Position numbers and translations under genes: made by a program
Notes under the pieces: model-generated
What the model saw: the letters and a program-made list of their open reading frames with translations, nothing else
The model's database searches: none
Told to the model about the DNA's origin: nothing
Shown: in pieces, positions 8,331 to 16,804 of the stretch
Numbering within the stretch: position 1 is the first letter of the stretch
How the letters are laid out: every line of letters begins with the position of its first letter
From: Hyphomicrobiales bacterium
GTDB lineage: Bacteria; Pseudomonadota; Alphaproteobacteria; Rhizobiales; JACESI01
Assembly (NCBI GenBank): GCA_013911885.1
Contig: JACESI010000008.1
Span: 1-64,000, forward strand
Direction: 5' to 3'
Length of the DNA: 64,000 nt

Positions 8331-9287
8331 TCATGTCGTCTCAGAGGGCGGCTCGTCCAAGGTCGGCGTTCGGGGCAATTGCGCCTTCAAATGTTCTATG
8401 AATGCGCGCAGTTTGGGAAGTACCTGGCGGCGATCGGGATAGTAGAGGAATACTCCTGGGGTTTCGGGCGCGAACGCCGCCAGCACGTGCCGAAGCGCGC
8501 CGGCTTTGACGGGCGCGACCGCAACCGGCTCGGGAACTTGTGCAAGTCCGACGCCGTCGATCGCGGCATCGAGCAGTGTCGGGAAATCGCCGGCGATCAG
8601 CGGCCCCTGCACGAGGATATCAAGCTGCTTGCCCTTGTCGCTCAGACGCCACGGCGATGATCCACCCGCCGTGCGGCGCAGCCTAAGACAGGCATGGCGC
8701 TGCAGGTCCTCCGGTTTCGAAGGTGTTCCGCAGCGCGCGAGATACTCGGGACTGCCGACTGCGACCATACGGAAAGGTTGCGTGAGCCGTAGCGCGGTCA
8801 TGTCATTGGCGATGAACTGGCCCATGCGCATACCGGCATCGAACCCCTGGGAAGAAATATCGACAAACCCCTCACTCGCGGCGATCTCGAGTTCAATGTC
8901 GGGATAGGCGGCGGCAAACGAGGCTAGCACGAGCCGGATGATCAGCGGCACGACGGCGCGGGGCACGGCCAGGCGTAACAGCCCGGCGGGGCGCCCCCCG
9001 AGATCGCTTGCTGCAGCACCCGCAGCTTCCAGTGCTTGGTAGGCGGGTTCCGCCTGTACCAGGAATCGCTCGCCCGCTTCCGTCATGCCAACGCTGCGCG
9101 TTGTCCGCACGAAGAGCGCGACGCCGAGCCGCGCCTCAAGGGCGCGCACCGCCTGGCCCGCCGCCGAGGGCGTCACGCCGAGTTCGGCTGCCGCGCGGCG
9201 AAAGCTGCGGTGGCGCGCGACCGCGAGAAACATCTCGACGCCGTCGAGCGCGCCGCGGCGGATAGTGAAGTTCTTCTTCATGACCAA
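8331..9287 (-). CDS. LysR-family transcriptional regulator
   Basis: A 318-residue LysR regulator with the usual winged helix (LDGVEMFLAVARHRSFRRAAAELGVTPSAAGQAVRALEARLGVALFVRTTRSVGMTEAG is the region around residues 14-72) and an effector domain of the CrgA-like group. Start ATG at 9287 or 9281. It is divergent from the three-gene NmrA/membrane/methyltransferase operon across a 70-base spacer, the standard LysR layout, so that operon is its probable target. Confidence 0.92.
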   Translation of the reverse strand: MVMKKNFTIRRGALDGVEMFLAVARHRSFRRAAAELGVTPSAAGQAVRALEARLGVALFVRTTRSVGMTEAGERFLVQAEPAYQALEAAGAAASDLGGRPAGLLRLAVPRAVVPLIIRLVLASFAAAYPDIELEIAASEGFVDISSQGFDAGMRMGQFIANDMTALRLTQPFRMVAVGSPEYLARCGTPSKPEDLQRHACLRLRRTAGGSSPWRLSDKGKQLDILVQGPLIAGDFPTLLDAAIDGVGLAQVPEPVAVAPVKAGALRHVLAAFAPETPGVFLYYPDRRQVLPKLRAFIEHLKAQLPRTPTLDEPPSETT

Positions 9288-9357
9288 TGCACATTATCGC
9301 AAATAGTCAGCCGATGAAATGGAAGGCTATGGGTGGCTCCGGAAAAGGAGCTGTCGC

Positions 9358-10470
9358 ATGGTCACCCCCTCCAAGCCTCGCATCCTAGTGACCGGCGCGA
9401 CCGGCAAGACAGGCGGAGCGGTCGTCGCCGAACTTCTCCGCAAGGGCTGGCCGGTGCGAGCGTTGGTGAGGCAGCGCGACGCGCGGAGCGCCCTGCTGGA
9501 TAAGATGGGCGCCGAGACGGTCGTCGCCGACTACTTCGACACCGACCAGTTGCGCCAGGCGATGGAGGGCACACGCCGGGCCTATTACCTGCCGATCATG
9601 CATCCCTTCATGATCCAGGGGGCGAACGCCTTCGCGCTCGCCGCCAGGGATGCGAAGCTCGAACAGGTCGTGCAGATGAGCCAGTGGCTATCGAGCCCGA
9701 GCCATCCCTCTCTCCTGACGCGCCAGCTCTGGCTCGTCGACCGTCTCTTTGCTGACATCCCCGGCTTGGCGCATACCATCCTCAATCCGGGCATGTTCGC
9801 CGACAACTTCCTGCGCTTTATCGACTTCGCGACATTGCTGCTCGTCTATCCGCACTTGACTAAGGACAGCCGCTGCGCCCCCGTCTGCAACGAGGACATC
9901 GCAAGGGTTGCCGTCGCAGTCCTCGCCGATCCGGCCCGCCATGCCGGCCGTTCATATCGGCCCACGGGACCCAAACTGCTCTCGGCCAAGGAGATGGCGC
10001 AGGAGATCAGCCGCGCCATCGGCAAGCCGGTGCTGCCGATCGGCATTCCGCTATGGATGTTCTCCAAGACCGCCAGGATGCAGGGCGTCGATCCGTACGA
10101 GATTAGCGGCTTCCGCTTCTATCTGCAGGACCACTGGCGCGGCGCCTTCTCGGTCGGCGGGGGCGTGACGGACGTCGTGCGCGAACTGACCGGATCGCCG
10201 GCCGAGGACTTCGAAACCACCGCCCGGCGCTACGCCGCGAAGCCCTTCGCCCAGCCCACGCTCGCCAACCGCCTGAAGGCGATCTGGAATTTCAACCGCA
10301 CGCCGCTCCATCCGGGCTGGAACCTCGACCGCTTCGATCGCGACCGCGGCTTCCCGAAGCCCTCCACGCCGCGTCTCGCCATCGACGACGAGGGCTGGAA
10401 GGCGAGCCACCTGCCGGCGGCAGACCAGCCATCGGTCGTGCGTCTCGCCGCCGGAGCGCGGGTGTCATGA
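9358..10470 (+). CDS. NmrA-like NAD(P)-binding protein
   Basis: Atypical short-chain dehydrogenase/NmrA-type protein of 370 residues. The dinucleotide-binding motif is at the N-terminus (RILVTGATGKTGGAVV), followed by ALVRQRDARSALLDKMGAE, typical of NmrA/azoreductase-like proteins that sense or use NAD(P). The C-terminal extension of about 100 residues is longer than the usual 290-residue family member. The start at 9358 has a good AGGAG at 9346-9350; a longer frame from 9319 lacks one. It is the first gene of a three-gene operon with ATGA overlaps, divergent from lysR. Confidence 0.85.
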   Translation: MVTPSKPRILVTGATGKTGGAVVAELLRKGWPVRALVRQRDARSALLDKMGAETVVADYFDTDQLRQAMEGTRRAYYLPIMHPFMIQGANAFALAARDAKLEQVVQMSQWLSSPSHPSLLTRQLWLVDRLFADIPGLAHTILNPGMFADNFLRFIDFATLLLVYPHLTKDSRCAPVCNEDIARVAVAVLADPARHAGRSYRPTGPKLLSAKEMAQEISRAIGKPVLPIGIPLWMFSKTARMQGVDPYEISGFRFYLQDHWRGAFSVGGGVTDVVRELTGSPAEDFETTARRYAAKPFAQPTLANRLKAIWNFNRTPLHPGWNLDRFDRDRGFPKPSTPRLAIDDEGWKASHLPAADQPSVVRLAAGARVS

Positions 10471-11204
10471 CGGCGCAGCTCTTCCTGGCCTACGTCGGCG
10501 TGATTGCGGCGCTCTCGATCGGGATTGCATGGCGCTATCTGCCGGGCCGCGCCGCGACGGCGATCACCATCGGGCTGCCCCTATGGCTTGGGTACGTTGC
10601 GACGCTGTCCTGGTTCGAGGTCCTCAAGACCGTGCCGGGGCGCCCGCCCGGCATCCTGCTCGTATTCGCGCCCATCATCCTCTTCATCGCGCTCGTGGTG
10701 ATCCGCTCGCGCTGGGGGCGTATCGCTGCGCTGGCGATCCCGATAGCCTTGCTGCATGGCCTGCAGGTCTTCCGGATCGGCATCGAGCTCTTCCTTCATC
10801 GGTTCTGGGAGATGGGTCTAGCGCCGCGCATGCTCACTTATGAGGGCGCGAACGTCGACATCCTGGTCGCCCTCAGCGCGCCCTTCGTCGCCTTCATCGC
10901 TACCCGCGGCAGTGTCGGATTGCGCGTTGCGCTGGCCTGGAACGTGGTTGGGCTCCTTGCACTGGCGAACGTCATCGTCCGGTCGGTCCTGACCGCGCCG
11001 GGGCCGCTCAACATCCTGGCGAGCGATGTTCCCAACCTCTTCGTGTCGACGTTCCCTTACAGCCTGCTGCCCGGCTTCTTCCCGCCGCTCGCTATCACGC
11101 TGCACATCCTGTCCATCAAGGCGATCCGCGTTCGATTGCGCGACGGCCACACGCAGCAAGACCAGCGCGCTGACCGCTCCCTCCACGCAAGGCATAGATC
11201 ATGA
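10467..11204 (+). CDS. Hypothetical integral membrane protein
   Basis: A 245-residue hydrophobic protein with about seven likely membrane segments, ending in a charged tail (IRVRLRDGHTQQDQRADRS). I do not recognise a named family. It overlaps the NmrA gene and the methyltransferase gene by 4 bases at either end, so the three are translationally coupled and probably act together under the divergent LysR regulator. Function unknown. Confidence 0.8.
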   Translation: MTAQLFLAYVGVIAALSIGIAWRYLPGRAATAITIGLPLWLGYVATLSWFEVLKTVPGRPPGILLVFAPIILFIALVVIRSRWGRIAALAIPIALLHGLQVFRIGIELFLHRFWEMGLAPRMLTYEGANVDILVALSAPFVAFIATRGSVGLRVALAWNVVGLLALANVIVRSVLTAPGPLNILASDVPNLFVSTFPYSLLPGFFPPLAITLHILSIKAIRVRLRDGHTQQDQRADRSLHARHRS

Positions 11205-12019
11205 CGGACATCACCGACCGCGTCCGCGCGCACTATGACGGGCCCCTCCTCGTCGACCGAATCAGGGCGGCGCTCGCGCCAGTCGCCGCTGAGGGCCAGC
11301 CGCTGACTGTCGCCCAGCTCGCGATGCTCGACCAGTTCCACACGCGCGGGATCCTCGCCACCGCCGAACTGGCCGGTGCAGCGGATCTGAAGGCAGCAGA
11401 CCGCGTACTCGATCTCGGCTGCGGAGTCGGCGGACCCGCGCGCTATCTAGCGTCGACATTCGGCTGCCACGTGACCGGCGTCGATCTCAGCCCGAGCTTT
11501 ATCGAGGCGGCGGACTATCTGACCGCGCGCTGCGGCTTGGAAGACCAGGTCACGTTCCGGGTCGGCGATGCCTTGCGCATACCCTTCGTCAACGGCAGTT
11601 TCGACTGCGTGTTCCTGCAGCACGTGGCGATGAACATCGCCGACCGTGCAGCCTTCTACGCAGAAGTCCGCCGCGTGTTGAAACCCGGCGGTCGGTTCGC
11701 CGCCTATGACATCGTGCTGAGAGAGGGCGACGTGGTCTATCCTGCGCCCTGGGCGCGCGACGCCTCGACCAGCTTTCTTCTCACGGCCGAGGACACCCGG
11801 GCGGCACTCGAGAACGCCGGGTTCACGGCGACGCTGTGGCGCGACGACACCCAGACGGCGCTAGACTGGTTCCAGGCCGTCTCCGCCAGCCCTCCACCCG
11901 CCGGGCCCAGTCTCGGCGTCATCATGGGATCCGACTTCCCGGCGGTCGCCGGCAATCTCGGCCGCAACATCCGCGAGGGCCGTGTCGGCGTCCTATCCGC
12001 CGTGCTCACCCGCGATTGA
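11201..12019 (+). CDS. Class I SAM-dependent methyltransferase
   Basis: A 272-residue methyltransferase of the UbiE/Coq5-like group. Motif I is clear (RVLDLGCGVGGPARYLA, near residue 69), with the acidic VTGVDLSPSFIEAA, motif II (FDCVFLQHVAMNI) and LKPGGRFAAYDIV. The acceptor is unknown; this group methylates small molecules such as quinones or sarcosine-like compounds. Last gene of the LysR-linked operon and the last recognisable gene before the element boundary at tRNA-Arg. Confidence 0.9.
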   Translation: MTDITDRVRAHYDGPLLVDRIRAALAPVAAEGQPLTVAQLAMLDQFHTRGILATAELAGAADLKAADRVLDLGCGVGGPARYLASTFGCHVTGVDLSPSFIEAADYLTARCGLEDQVTFRVGDALRIPFVNGSFDCVFLQHVAMNIADRAAFYAEVRRVLKPGGRFAAYDIVLREGDVVYPAPWARDASTSFLLTAEDTRAALENAGFTATLWRDDTQTALDWFQAVSASPPPAGPSLGVIMGSDFPAVAGNLGRNIREGRVGVLSAVLTRD

Positions 12020-12301
12020 GGACGCGGCTCAATCGAATCTAGTTTCAGGAGACCGCCATGTTGCGGATCAGACGCGTAAAGCTATGGCCGCGTGACTCAA
12101 ATCCGGAGCACTCCGAGATTCCTGCTGCGGTTCAATCCGCACATACCGGCGGGACCATTTGCGGGCCGTTGCCCATCGCGTTGAGGTTTTCAGTCCGGGC
12201 GAAATTCGCATCCTCGGCACGAAACCTGAACTGCTTCGGACACTTTTCGCCGCTGCGGGCGTAGAATCGGCGGCTGGTTGCGTTCGCAGTTTTTCTCGAA
12301 T
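12020..12301. other. Non-coding end of the integrated element
   Basis: About 280 bases between the methyltransferase and tRNA-Arg without a credible gene. Small frames here run into the tRNA and are artefacts. Composition changes from GC-rich cargo to the less GC-rich chromosome across this stretch, consistent with an element end abutting the tRNA 3' end. No integrase gene lies here; it must be at the other end, outside the window, or lost. Confidence 0.5.
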
Positions 12302-12378
12302 TGGCGCACCCGACAGGATTCGAACCTGTGGCCTCCACCTTCGGAGGGTGGCGCTCTATCCAGCTGAGCTACGGGTGC
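12302..12378 (-). tRNA. tRNA-Arg (CCG anticodon)
   Basis: Complete cloverleaf on the minus strand. Acceptor GCACCCG pairs with CGGGTGC, the D-arm is GCTCAGCTGGATAGAGC, the anticodon stem is CCACC/GGTGG with loop CTCCGAA (anticodon CCG, reads CGG), and the T-arm is ACAGGTTCGAATCCTGT. CCA is encoded. The 3' end faces the GC-rich conjugative cargo, the orientation expected when an element integrates into a tRNA 3' end. Confidence 0.97.
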
Positions 12379-12392
12379 ATACCGTCCGCGAA

Positions 12393-12413
12393 ATGCTTAC
12401 GCCATGCTTACGC
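12393..12413. repeat. Two direct copies of ATGCTTACGC, period 11
   Basis: ATGCTTACGC occurs at 12393-12402 and 12404-12413, just 5' of tRNA-Arg. Direct repeats one helical turn apart beside an integration site can be arm-type integrase sites, but this is only an inference from position. Confidence 0.4.
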
Positions 12414-12510
12414 GAGATTTTCGGCTCGTTGAAGAGCGAACCCGACATCCGCTCAAGCCTTTGTTTAGTCACTTCTTTCTTCCAACACCACCTGCCATCG
12501 CCAGACTTGA

Positions 12511-12558
12511 CCTCTGCCTTCGGAGGGCAGCACTCTATCCAGCTGAGCTACGGGTGCC
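12511..12558 (-). pseudogene. Truncated tRNA-Arg (5' half only)
   Basis: About 42 of 48 bases match tRNA-Arg at 12302-12378 from the 5' acceptor strand through the D-arm and anticodon arm. The anticodon stem differs but stays paired (CTGCC/GGCAG against CCACC/GGTGG), so it comes from a different tRNA-Arg gene and not from simple decay of a duplicate. The T-arm and 3' acceptor strand are missing. It probably marks an older or displaced attachment site. Confidence 0.8.
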
Positions 12559-12900
12559 TGGGCCGTTTGGCCTGATGGGACTTTCTTTACAGGAACGAGC
12601 GGCATCGGGCAATTGTGAATATCGGCTTGTCTTGCCCCGTGGAATTTGTCTTGCCCCGTGGAAAGAGGCTGGATGAATGTCCCTTAACGACATTATCACC
12701 CAATATAACCTGTTGCGTCACTGGGCATCATACAACTCATGCTGCGTGATGCACCTTGTGCGGACTTCGGATATTGACTGCACGAAAGTTTTAGGCCACC
12801 TTCCCGGCGCGGGGCTGATCGCGAACGCCCCATGTATCGGTTCGATACCAGGCTATGCCCAAGTTCGCATCCTTGACCTGTTTTCAGGAGGATGCTTGGC
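12559..12900. other. Leader region before the chromate genes
   Basis: About 340 bases with no convincing gene. It contains a 17-base direct repeat TTGTCTTGCCCCGTGGA at 12627-12643 and 12646-12662. The last bases carry the strong ribosome site AGGAGG (12886-12891) of the chromate gene. A frame from 12677 has no family resemblance and is not called. Confidence 0.5.
12627..12662. repeat. 17-base tandem direct repeat
   Basis: TTGTCTTGCCCCGTGGA is present twice with a period of 19 bases. No function is evident; it could be a slippage product near the element junction. Confidence 0.6.
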
Positions 12901-13749
12901 ATGCCGTCAAAAACTCGAATTTCTGTTTCCGAATTGGGCACTCTTATCGGTACGCCCTTTGCGCCGATTATTATTGATGTTTGCATCGATGATGACTTTA
13001 ATGCCGATCCCCGGCTTTTGCCGGGCTCCTTCCGCCATCCATTCAGGAAGATAGAAGATCTAATCCCCCAATTGAGGGGCAAAAAGGTCGTGGTCGTCTG
13101 CCAGAAGGGCCTGAAATTAAGTCAGGGTGCGGTTGGCCTTCTGCGCGGAGCGGACGTTGATGCCCGGTATCTGAGCGGGGGAAATTTTGCATGGCGGGAT
13201 GCCGGAGAAATTCTGGTGCCCTATGCCCGTATTCCGTTTCAGCCCGAAGGCGGTACGCTGTGGGTTACGCGTGAACGGCCGAAGATCGACCGCATTGCGT
13301 GTCCCTGGCTGATCCGTCGTTTCATTGATCCCGGGGCAAGGTTCATGTTCGTCGAACCGGACAGTGTCGAACTCATCGCGGAAAAATTCAGCGCCACGCC
13401 ATTTGATATTGATGGTGTTTTGTGGAGCCATCGGGGTGAGCGCTGCACTTTTGATGTTATGCTGGAAGAATTCGATCTGATGACGGAGCCGCTGAAAAGG
13501 CTTGCGAGAATCGTGCGGGGTGCTGATACGAATAAGCATGATCTTGCCCCCGAAGCGTCGGGGCTAATGGCGATGTCACTGGGACTGTCGGCGCTTTATG
13601 ACGATGATCTCCGGCAACTGGAGGCGGGTATGGCGCTCTATGATGCCTTTTATTTCTGGGCGCGGGACGCTTTTAATGAGGGGCATGACTGGAAGCCCGA
13701 AGGAAAGTCGCAGCCTTCCGAGGCGCCGGTTGGAGGCGTTCGGGCATGA
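12901..13749 (+). CDS. chrB: Rhodanese-ChrB domain chromate resistance protein
   Basis: Two-domain protein of 282 residues. Residues about 5-100 form a rhodanese-like sulfurtransferase domain with the active-loop cysteine in VVVVCQKGLKLSQG. From about residue 115 it matches the ChrB C-terminal domain (TLWVTRERPKIDRIACPWLIRRFIDPGARFMFVEP). ChrB proteins act as chromate-responsive regulators or as accessory chromate-reducing factors; which applies here is unknown. The start at 12901 has AGGAGG nine bases upstream; an ATG at 12892 is too close to it. The 3' end overlaps chrA by 4 bases, so the pair is one operon. Confidence 0.88.
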   Translation: MPSKTRISVSELGTLIGTPFAPIIIDVCIDDDFNADPRLLPGSFRHPFRKIEDLIPQLRGKKVVVVCQKGLKLSQGAVGLLRGADVDARYLSGGNFAWRDAGEILVPYARIPFQPEGGTLWVTRERPKIDRIACPWLIRRFIDPGARFMFVEPDSVELIAEKFSATPFDIDGVLWSHRGERCTFDVMLEEFDLMTEPLKRLARIVRGADTNKHDLAPEASGLMAMSLGLSALYDDDLRQLEAGMALYDAFYFWARDAFNEGHDWKPEGKSQPSEAPVGGVRA

Positions 13750-15044
13750 GTGCAGATTTGACCATCAATCACGAGAAGCAGCCGGTCCTGCGTTCTGAAG
13801 CGATCGCCACCTTTGCTAAGATCGGATTTCTTTCCTTTGGCGGTCCGGCCGGGCAGATCGCGCTCATGCACCGCATTCTGGTCGATGAAAAGCGCTGGCT
13901 CAGCGAGCAGCAATTCCTCAATGCCTTGTCGTTCTGCATGTTGTTGCCGGGGCCGGAGGCGATGCAGCTTGCAACCTATGCCGGATGGCGGCTCAGGGGG
14001 GTGGCGGGCGGACTTATCGCGGGGCTGCTGTTTGTTCTCCCGGGGGCCGCAGTGGTGCTGGCGCTTACGATTTTCTATGCGCTGGCCGGCAATGTGCCGC
14101 TCGTTCAGGCCGTCTTCCTCGGGGTCAAGGCGGCGGTTGTGGTCATCGTCATCGAGGCGCTGATCAAGGTCGCAAAACGCGCCTTGAAGCGGATGGACTA
14201 TTATGTCGTGGCGGCGCTCGCTTTTATCGGGATTTTCTTCCTCGCGCTGCCGTTTCCGCTGATCATTCTCGCGGCGGCGGTTTATGGCGCTTTCACCGGT
14301 GGCAAGGCGGTTGCAGGCGCCGTCCTGCCGGAGCGGATCGCTTTCAGCCGTACCCTTGCAACACTTGCGGTCTGGCTCCTGATCTGGTGGGTGCCGGTCC
14401 TCATCCTCTGGCTCGCAGCACCGGATAGTATCCTCACCGCGATCGGCCTTTTCTTCTCGAAACTTGCCGTCGTCACGTTTGGCGGCGCTTATGCCGTTCT
14501 TGCCTATATGGCGCAGGATGTCGTCACGCATTTCGGCTGGCTGGAAGCGGGTCAGATGCTGGATGGGCTCGGTCTTGCCGAAACGACGCCTGGACCGCTC
14601 ATTCTGGTAACGCAATTCGTGGGCTTTCTCGCAGCTTTCGGGGAGGGGGGGCTCGCACTCGGACTGGCCGGGGCGGCGATCACGCTCTGGGTCACTTTCG
14701 CGCCTTGCTTTTTATGGATTTTCGCAGGCGCCCCCTATGTCGAATGGATTTCGGCGCAGCCGCGTCTCAAGGGCGCACTCGCGGCGATCACCGCCGCCGT
14801 GGTGGGTGTGATCCTGAACCTTTCGATCTGGTTTGCGCTGCATGTTTTTTTCGAACGTCTCGTGACAGAGCGCTTCGGGATTTTCCATGTGCTGGTTCCA
14901 GACCTGTCGAGCCTTGACTTTCGTGTTCTCCTGATCGCGGTGGTGAGCGCTGCGCTTCTCCTCTGGCTTCACCGTGGTGTCATCACGACGCTTGCGGTTG
15001 CGGCGGTGCTTGCGGTTCTCTTTCATATTGCCGGCTATGCCTAG
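13746..15044 (+). CDS. chrA: Chromate efflux transporter ChrA
   Basis: Inner-membrane CHR-family transporter that exports chromate, driven by the membrane potential in characterised members. The 432-residue protein shows the two homologous halves of long CHR proteins: the first opens with FAKIGFLSFGGPAGQIALMHR and ALSFCMLLPGPEAMQLATYAGW, the second with FFSKLAVVTFGGAYAVLAYMAQ and LAETTPGPLILVTQFVGF. About ten or more membrane segments are evident. It is translationally coupled to chrB and followed by a hairpin at 15065-15086. Confidence 0.95.
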   Translation: MSADLTINHEKQPVLRSEAIATFAKIGFLSFGGPAGQIALMHRILVDEKRWLSEQQFLNALSFCMLLPGPEAMQLATYAGWRLRGVAGGLIAGLLFVLPGAAVVLALTIFYALAGNVPLVQAVFLGVKAAVVVIVIEALIKVAKRALKRMDYYVVAALAFIGIFFLALPFPLIILAAAVYGAFTGGKAVAGAVLPERIAFSRTLATLAVWLLIWWVPVLILWLAAPDSILTAIGLFFSKLAVVTFGGAYAVLAYMAQDVVTHFGWLEAGQMLDGLGLAETTPGPLILVTQFVGFLAAFGEGGLALGLAGAAITLWVTFAPCFLWIFAGAPYVEWISAQPRLKGALAAITAAVVGVILNLSIWFALHVFFERLVTERFGIFHVLVPDLSSLDFRVLLIAVVSAALLLWLHRGVITTLAVAAVLAVLFHIAGYA

Positions 15045-15064
15045 TCTTTTGTTCCTCTGGCAAC

Positions 15065-15086
15065 AAGCCCCGCTTATGCGGGGCTT
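15065..15086 (+). terminator. Hairpin after chrA
   Basis: Perfect 9-base stem AAGCCCCGC/GCGGGGCTT with loop TTAT, 20 bases past the chrA stop. No T-run follows, so termination may be weak or factor-assisted. Confidence 0.6.
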
Positions 15087-15225
15087 ATGCATGTCGTAAT
15101 AGGCCCCAACAGATAACACCCCCCGCAGTTCGCACGAAGTGCTTCACTCTGGAAAAGCACCCGTTTATACGCTACACAAAAGCTCCTTGCATAATGCAGC
15201 TAAGCGGTTACAGCGAATAACAAAA

Positions 15226-15933
15226 ATGTTTGAAACTTATACATACGATGACCCCAACGTAATACCGCCCCCCGCTCGAAACTATTGGGCATTTATGGAG
15301 ACCAACTCCGCCGCCGCTGTGATGAAAGCCGTTTGCCCGAATGAGTGGAATGAAATTATCGAAGTCCTTTCTTCCTATCGTCTAGAGCCTCGGGACTGGC
15401 TCCGCGCTGGAGGCAATCGAGGTGATATTGCTGAACAAATAGATGCAGAGTTTCATAGTCGCGGTTGGAGGGAAACGCGGCTTGACCTTTCTACAACTGG
15501 GTTGCTTTTCGCAAAAGACGGGACAAAAATCGGGGAGCTTCCAGAAGTATACCAAGAGGGGTACTTGGTCGATAATTTCAAGAATAGAATTGTTCTTGAT
15601 GTTGAGTGGAATGCTAAAGATGGAAACCTAGACAGGGATCTGGCTTCTTACCGTTCTTGGCATGATGCTGGGGTTATATCTGCGGGAGTTATTATAACAA
15701 AAGACCGTCTTTCACTTCTACATTTAGCAAGAAGACTATGGGGAGAGTATCAAGACACTCTCCCCGAAGACGAAAAAAACTCCAAACTGCCAATTGATTT
15801 AAGCACATCTACAGTAACCGCTTTCGATAAGGCTCAAATGCGGGTCCGAAGAGGGGTTATGGGTTCTTGTCCTGTGCTTATTATTGCTGCAAATGAATCA
15901 ACATGGAACGGCAATCCATATACAGTAGCTTAG
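15226..15933 (+). CDS. BglII-family type II restriction endonuclease
   Basis: A 235-residue protein resembling the BglII/BstYI endonuclease family. The most telling segment is around residues 122-165, YLVDNFKNRIVLDVEWNAKDG followed by NLDRDLASYRSWHDAGVISAGVIIT, which has the D-x(n)-E-x-acid/K-like catalytic layout of the fold. BglII (223 residues) cuts AGATCT, BstYI RGATCY; the specificity here is therefore guessed as AGATCT or a relative. I chose ATG 15226; a GTG at 15139 gives an N-terminal tail without family likeness. The gene is visibly AT-richer than its neighbours and converges on a methyltransferase gene three bases away. Confidence 0.8.
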   Translation: MFETYTYDDPNVIPPPARNYWAFMETNSAAAVMKAVCPNEWNEIIEVLSSYRLEPRDWLRAGGNRGDIAEQIDAEFHSRGWRETRLDLSTTGLLFAKDGTKIGELPEVYQEGYLVDNFKNRIVLDVEWNAKDGNLDRDLASYRSWHDAGVISAGVIITKDRLSLLHLARRLWGEYQDTLPEDEKNSKLPIDLSTSTVTAFDKAQMRVRRGVMGSCPVLIIAANESTWNGNPYTVA

Positions 15934-15936
15934 TCG

Positions 15937-16782
15937 CTACTCTGCCGCGGGCCTTCCGCGAGGTCGCAAGATTGTTTCTGCCAAGTTTAGGAGAGATCTT
16001 ACTCGTTGAATAGAATATCCCGACTCCTGTGCAAGCTCTCGAATGCTGGCTCCTTCTTCGTATCGTGTTCTAATCTCCCTCCCAAGTGCTAGTGCTATAG
16101 GCTCTGGAACGTGCTCATTAGAGGTGAGTGGGGGTAATATTTCGCCACCGCCGTAGCCCTTATGAGCGGTGCCGCGCGGCGCTACCTCGTCTGATGCCTC
16201 GTCACCCCATGAAGTCCAACCCTTTTGAGGATGTCGAGCAAACATCTCCAAGTAAGGACCAGGCGAACAATCTGAAATCAGTGAGTATTGTTCGTCGGGT
16301 TTTCGGGAATGCTCTCTCTTCCGAGTTTCTATCATATTGACTTGAGAGCGCGCCGGAGAAAGTGTGCGAAGTGACCCCCTCACGCCAAATAGAAGAATTT
16401 CAGTTACATTTCGGAAATAGAATCCAACCCCGCGCCCATCGGGACCACCATCTTTGCGGCGCTTTGCCCAAATAATATTGGAAACATAGCGAAACCCCCA
16501 TGCCTCCATTACAGCTAGCCCGTCGGGTAAAAGGGCGTTAGGCACCCATAGATATAGATGGGCGTTTTTTGCGCAAACGTCCTCCACGGGGAGCGCCTTT
16601 ATCATGTCAAGGGTCATTGTTGAGTAGCGGTCTAGGCGGCGGTGCTCTGGTGCTACCTTTCCTGTGCGGTTTGTGAAACGCCAAGGCGGATCTGCCAGAA
16701 TGGTAGAAAACCCGCCCGCCACTTTTGGAAAGGGAGGTGGCGGGTTTTCTGGGCGTAGTGATTCAACTTTCTTTTTGTTCAT
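15937..16782 (-). CDS. MT-A70 family adenine-N6 DNA methyltransferase with HTH tail
   Basis: A 281-residue methyltransferase of the MT-A70 group, with the catalytic DPPW motif near residue 31 (FSTILADPPWRF), and the later KNAHLYLWVPNALLPDGLAVMEAWGF and NIIWAKRRKDG segments. It should methylate adenine N6. After about residue 225 a separate tail resembles a helix-turn-helix (GASIRELAQESGYSIQRVRSLLNLAE). It converges on the restriction gene with a 3-base gap, so it is presumably the protecting partner. AT-rich like its partner, indicating joint acquisition. Two AGATCT sites lie in its promoter. Confidence 0.85.
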   Translation of the reverse strand: MNKKKVESLRPENPPPPFPKVAGGFSTILADPPWRFTNRTGKVAPEHRRLDRYSTMTLDMIKALPVEDVCAKNAHLYLWVPNALLPDGLAVMEAWGFRYVSNIIWAKRRKDGGPDGRGVGFYFRNVTEILLFGVRGSLRTLSPARSQVNMIETRKREHSRKPDEQYSLISDCSPGPYLEMFARHPQKGWTSWGDEASDEVAPRGTAHKGYGGGEILPPLTSNEHVPEPIALALGREIRTRYEEGASIRELAQESGYSIQRVRSLLNLAETILRPRGRPAAE

Positions 16783-16804
16783 CGGTAGCCTTGCCTATCA
16801 GTTT

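Noticed and set aside
8213..8401. Possible transposase remnant between MarR and LysR
   Set aside because: Nothing beyond a short open frame; no inverted repeats or transposase motifs.
12132..12338. Small minus-strand frame running into tRNA-Arg
   Set aside because: Its first residues are translated tRNA sequence, a well-known artefact.
12677..13054. Plus-strand frame before the chromate genes
   Set aside because: No family resemblance, and it overlaps the well-supported chrB start.
13650..14615. Minus-strand frame opposite chrA
   Set aside because: Charged, repetitive composition typical of a shadow of a membrane-protein gene.
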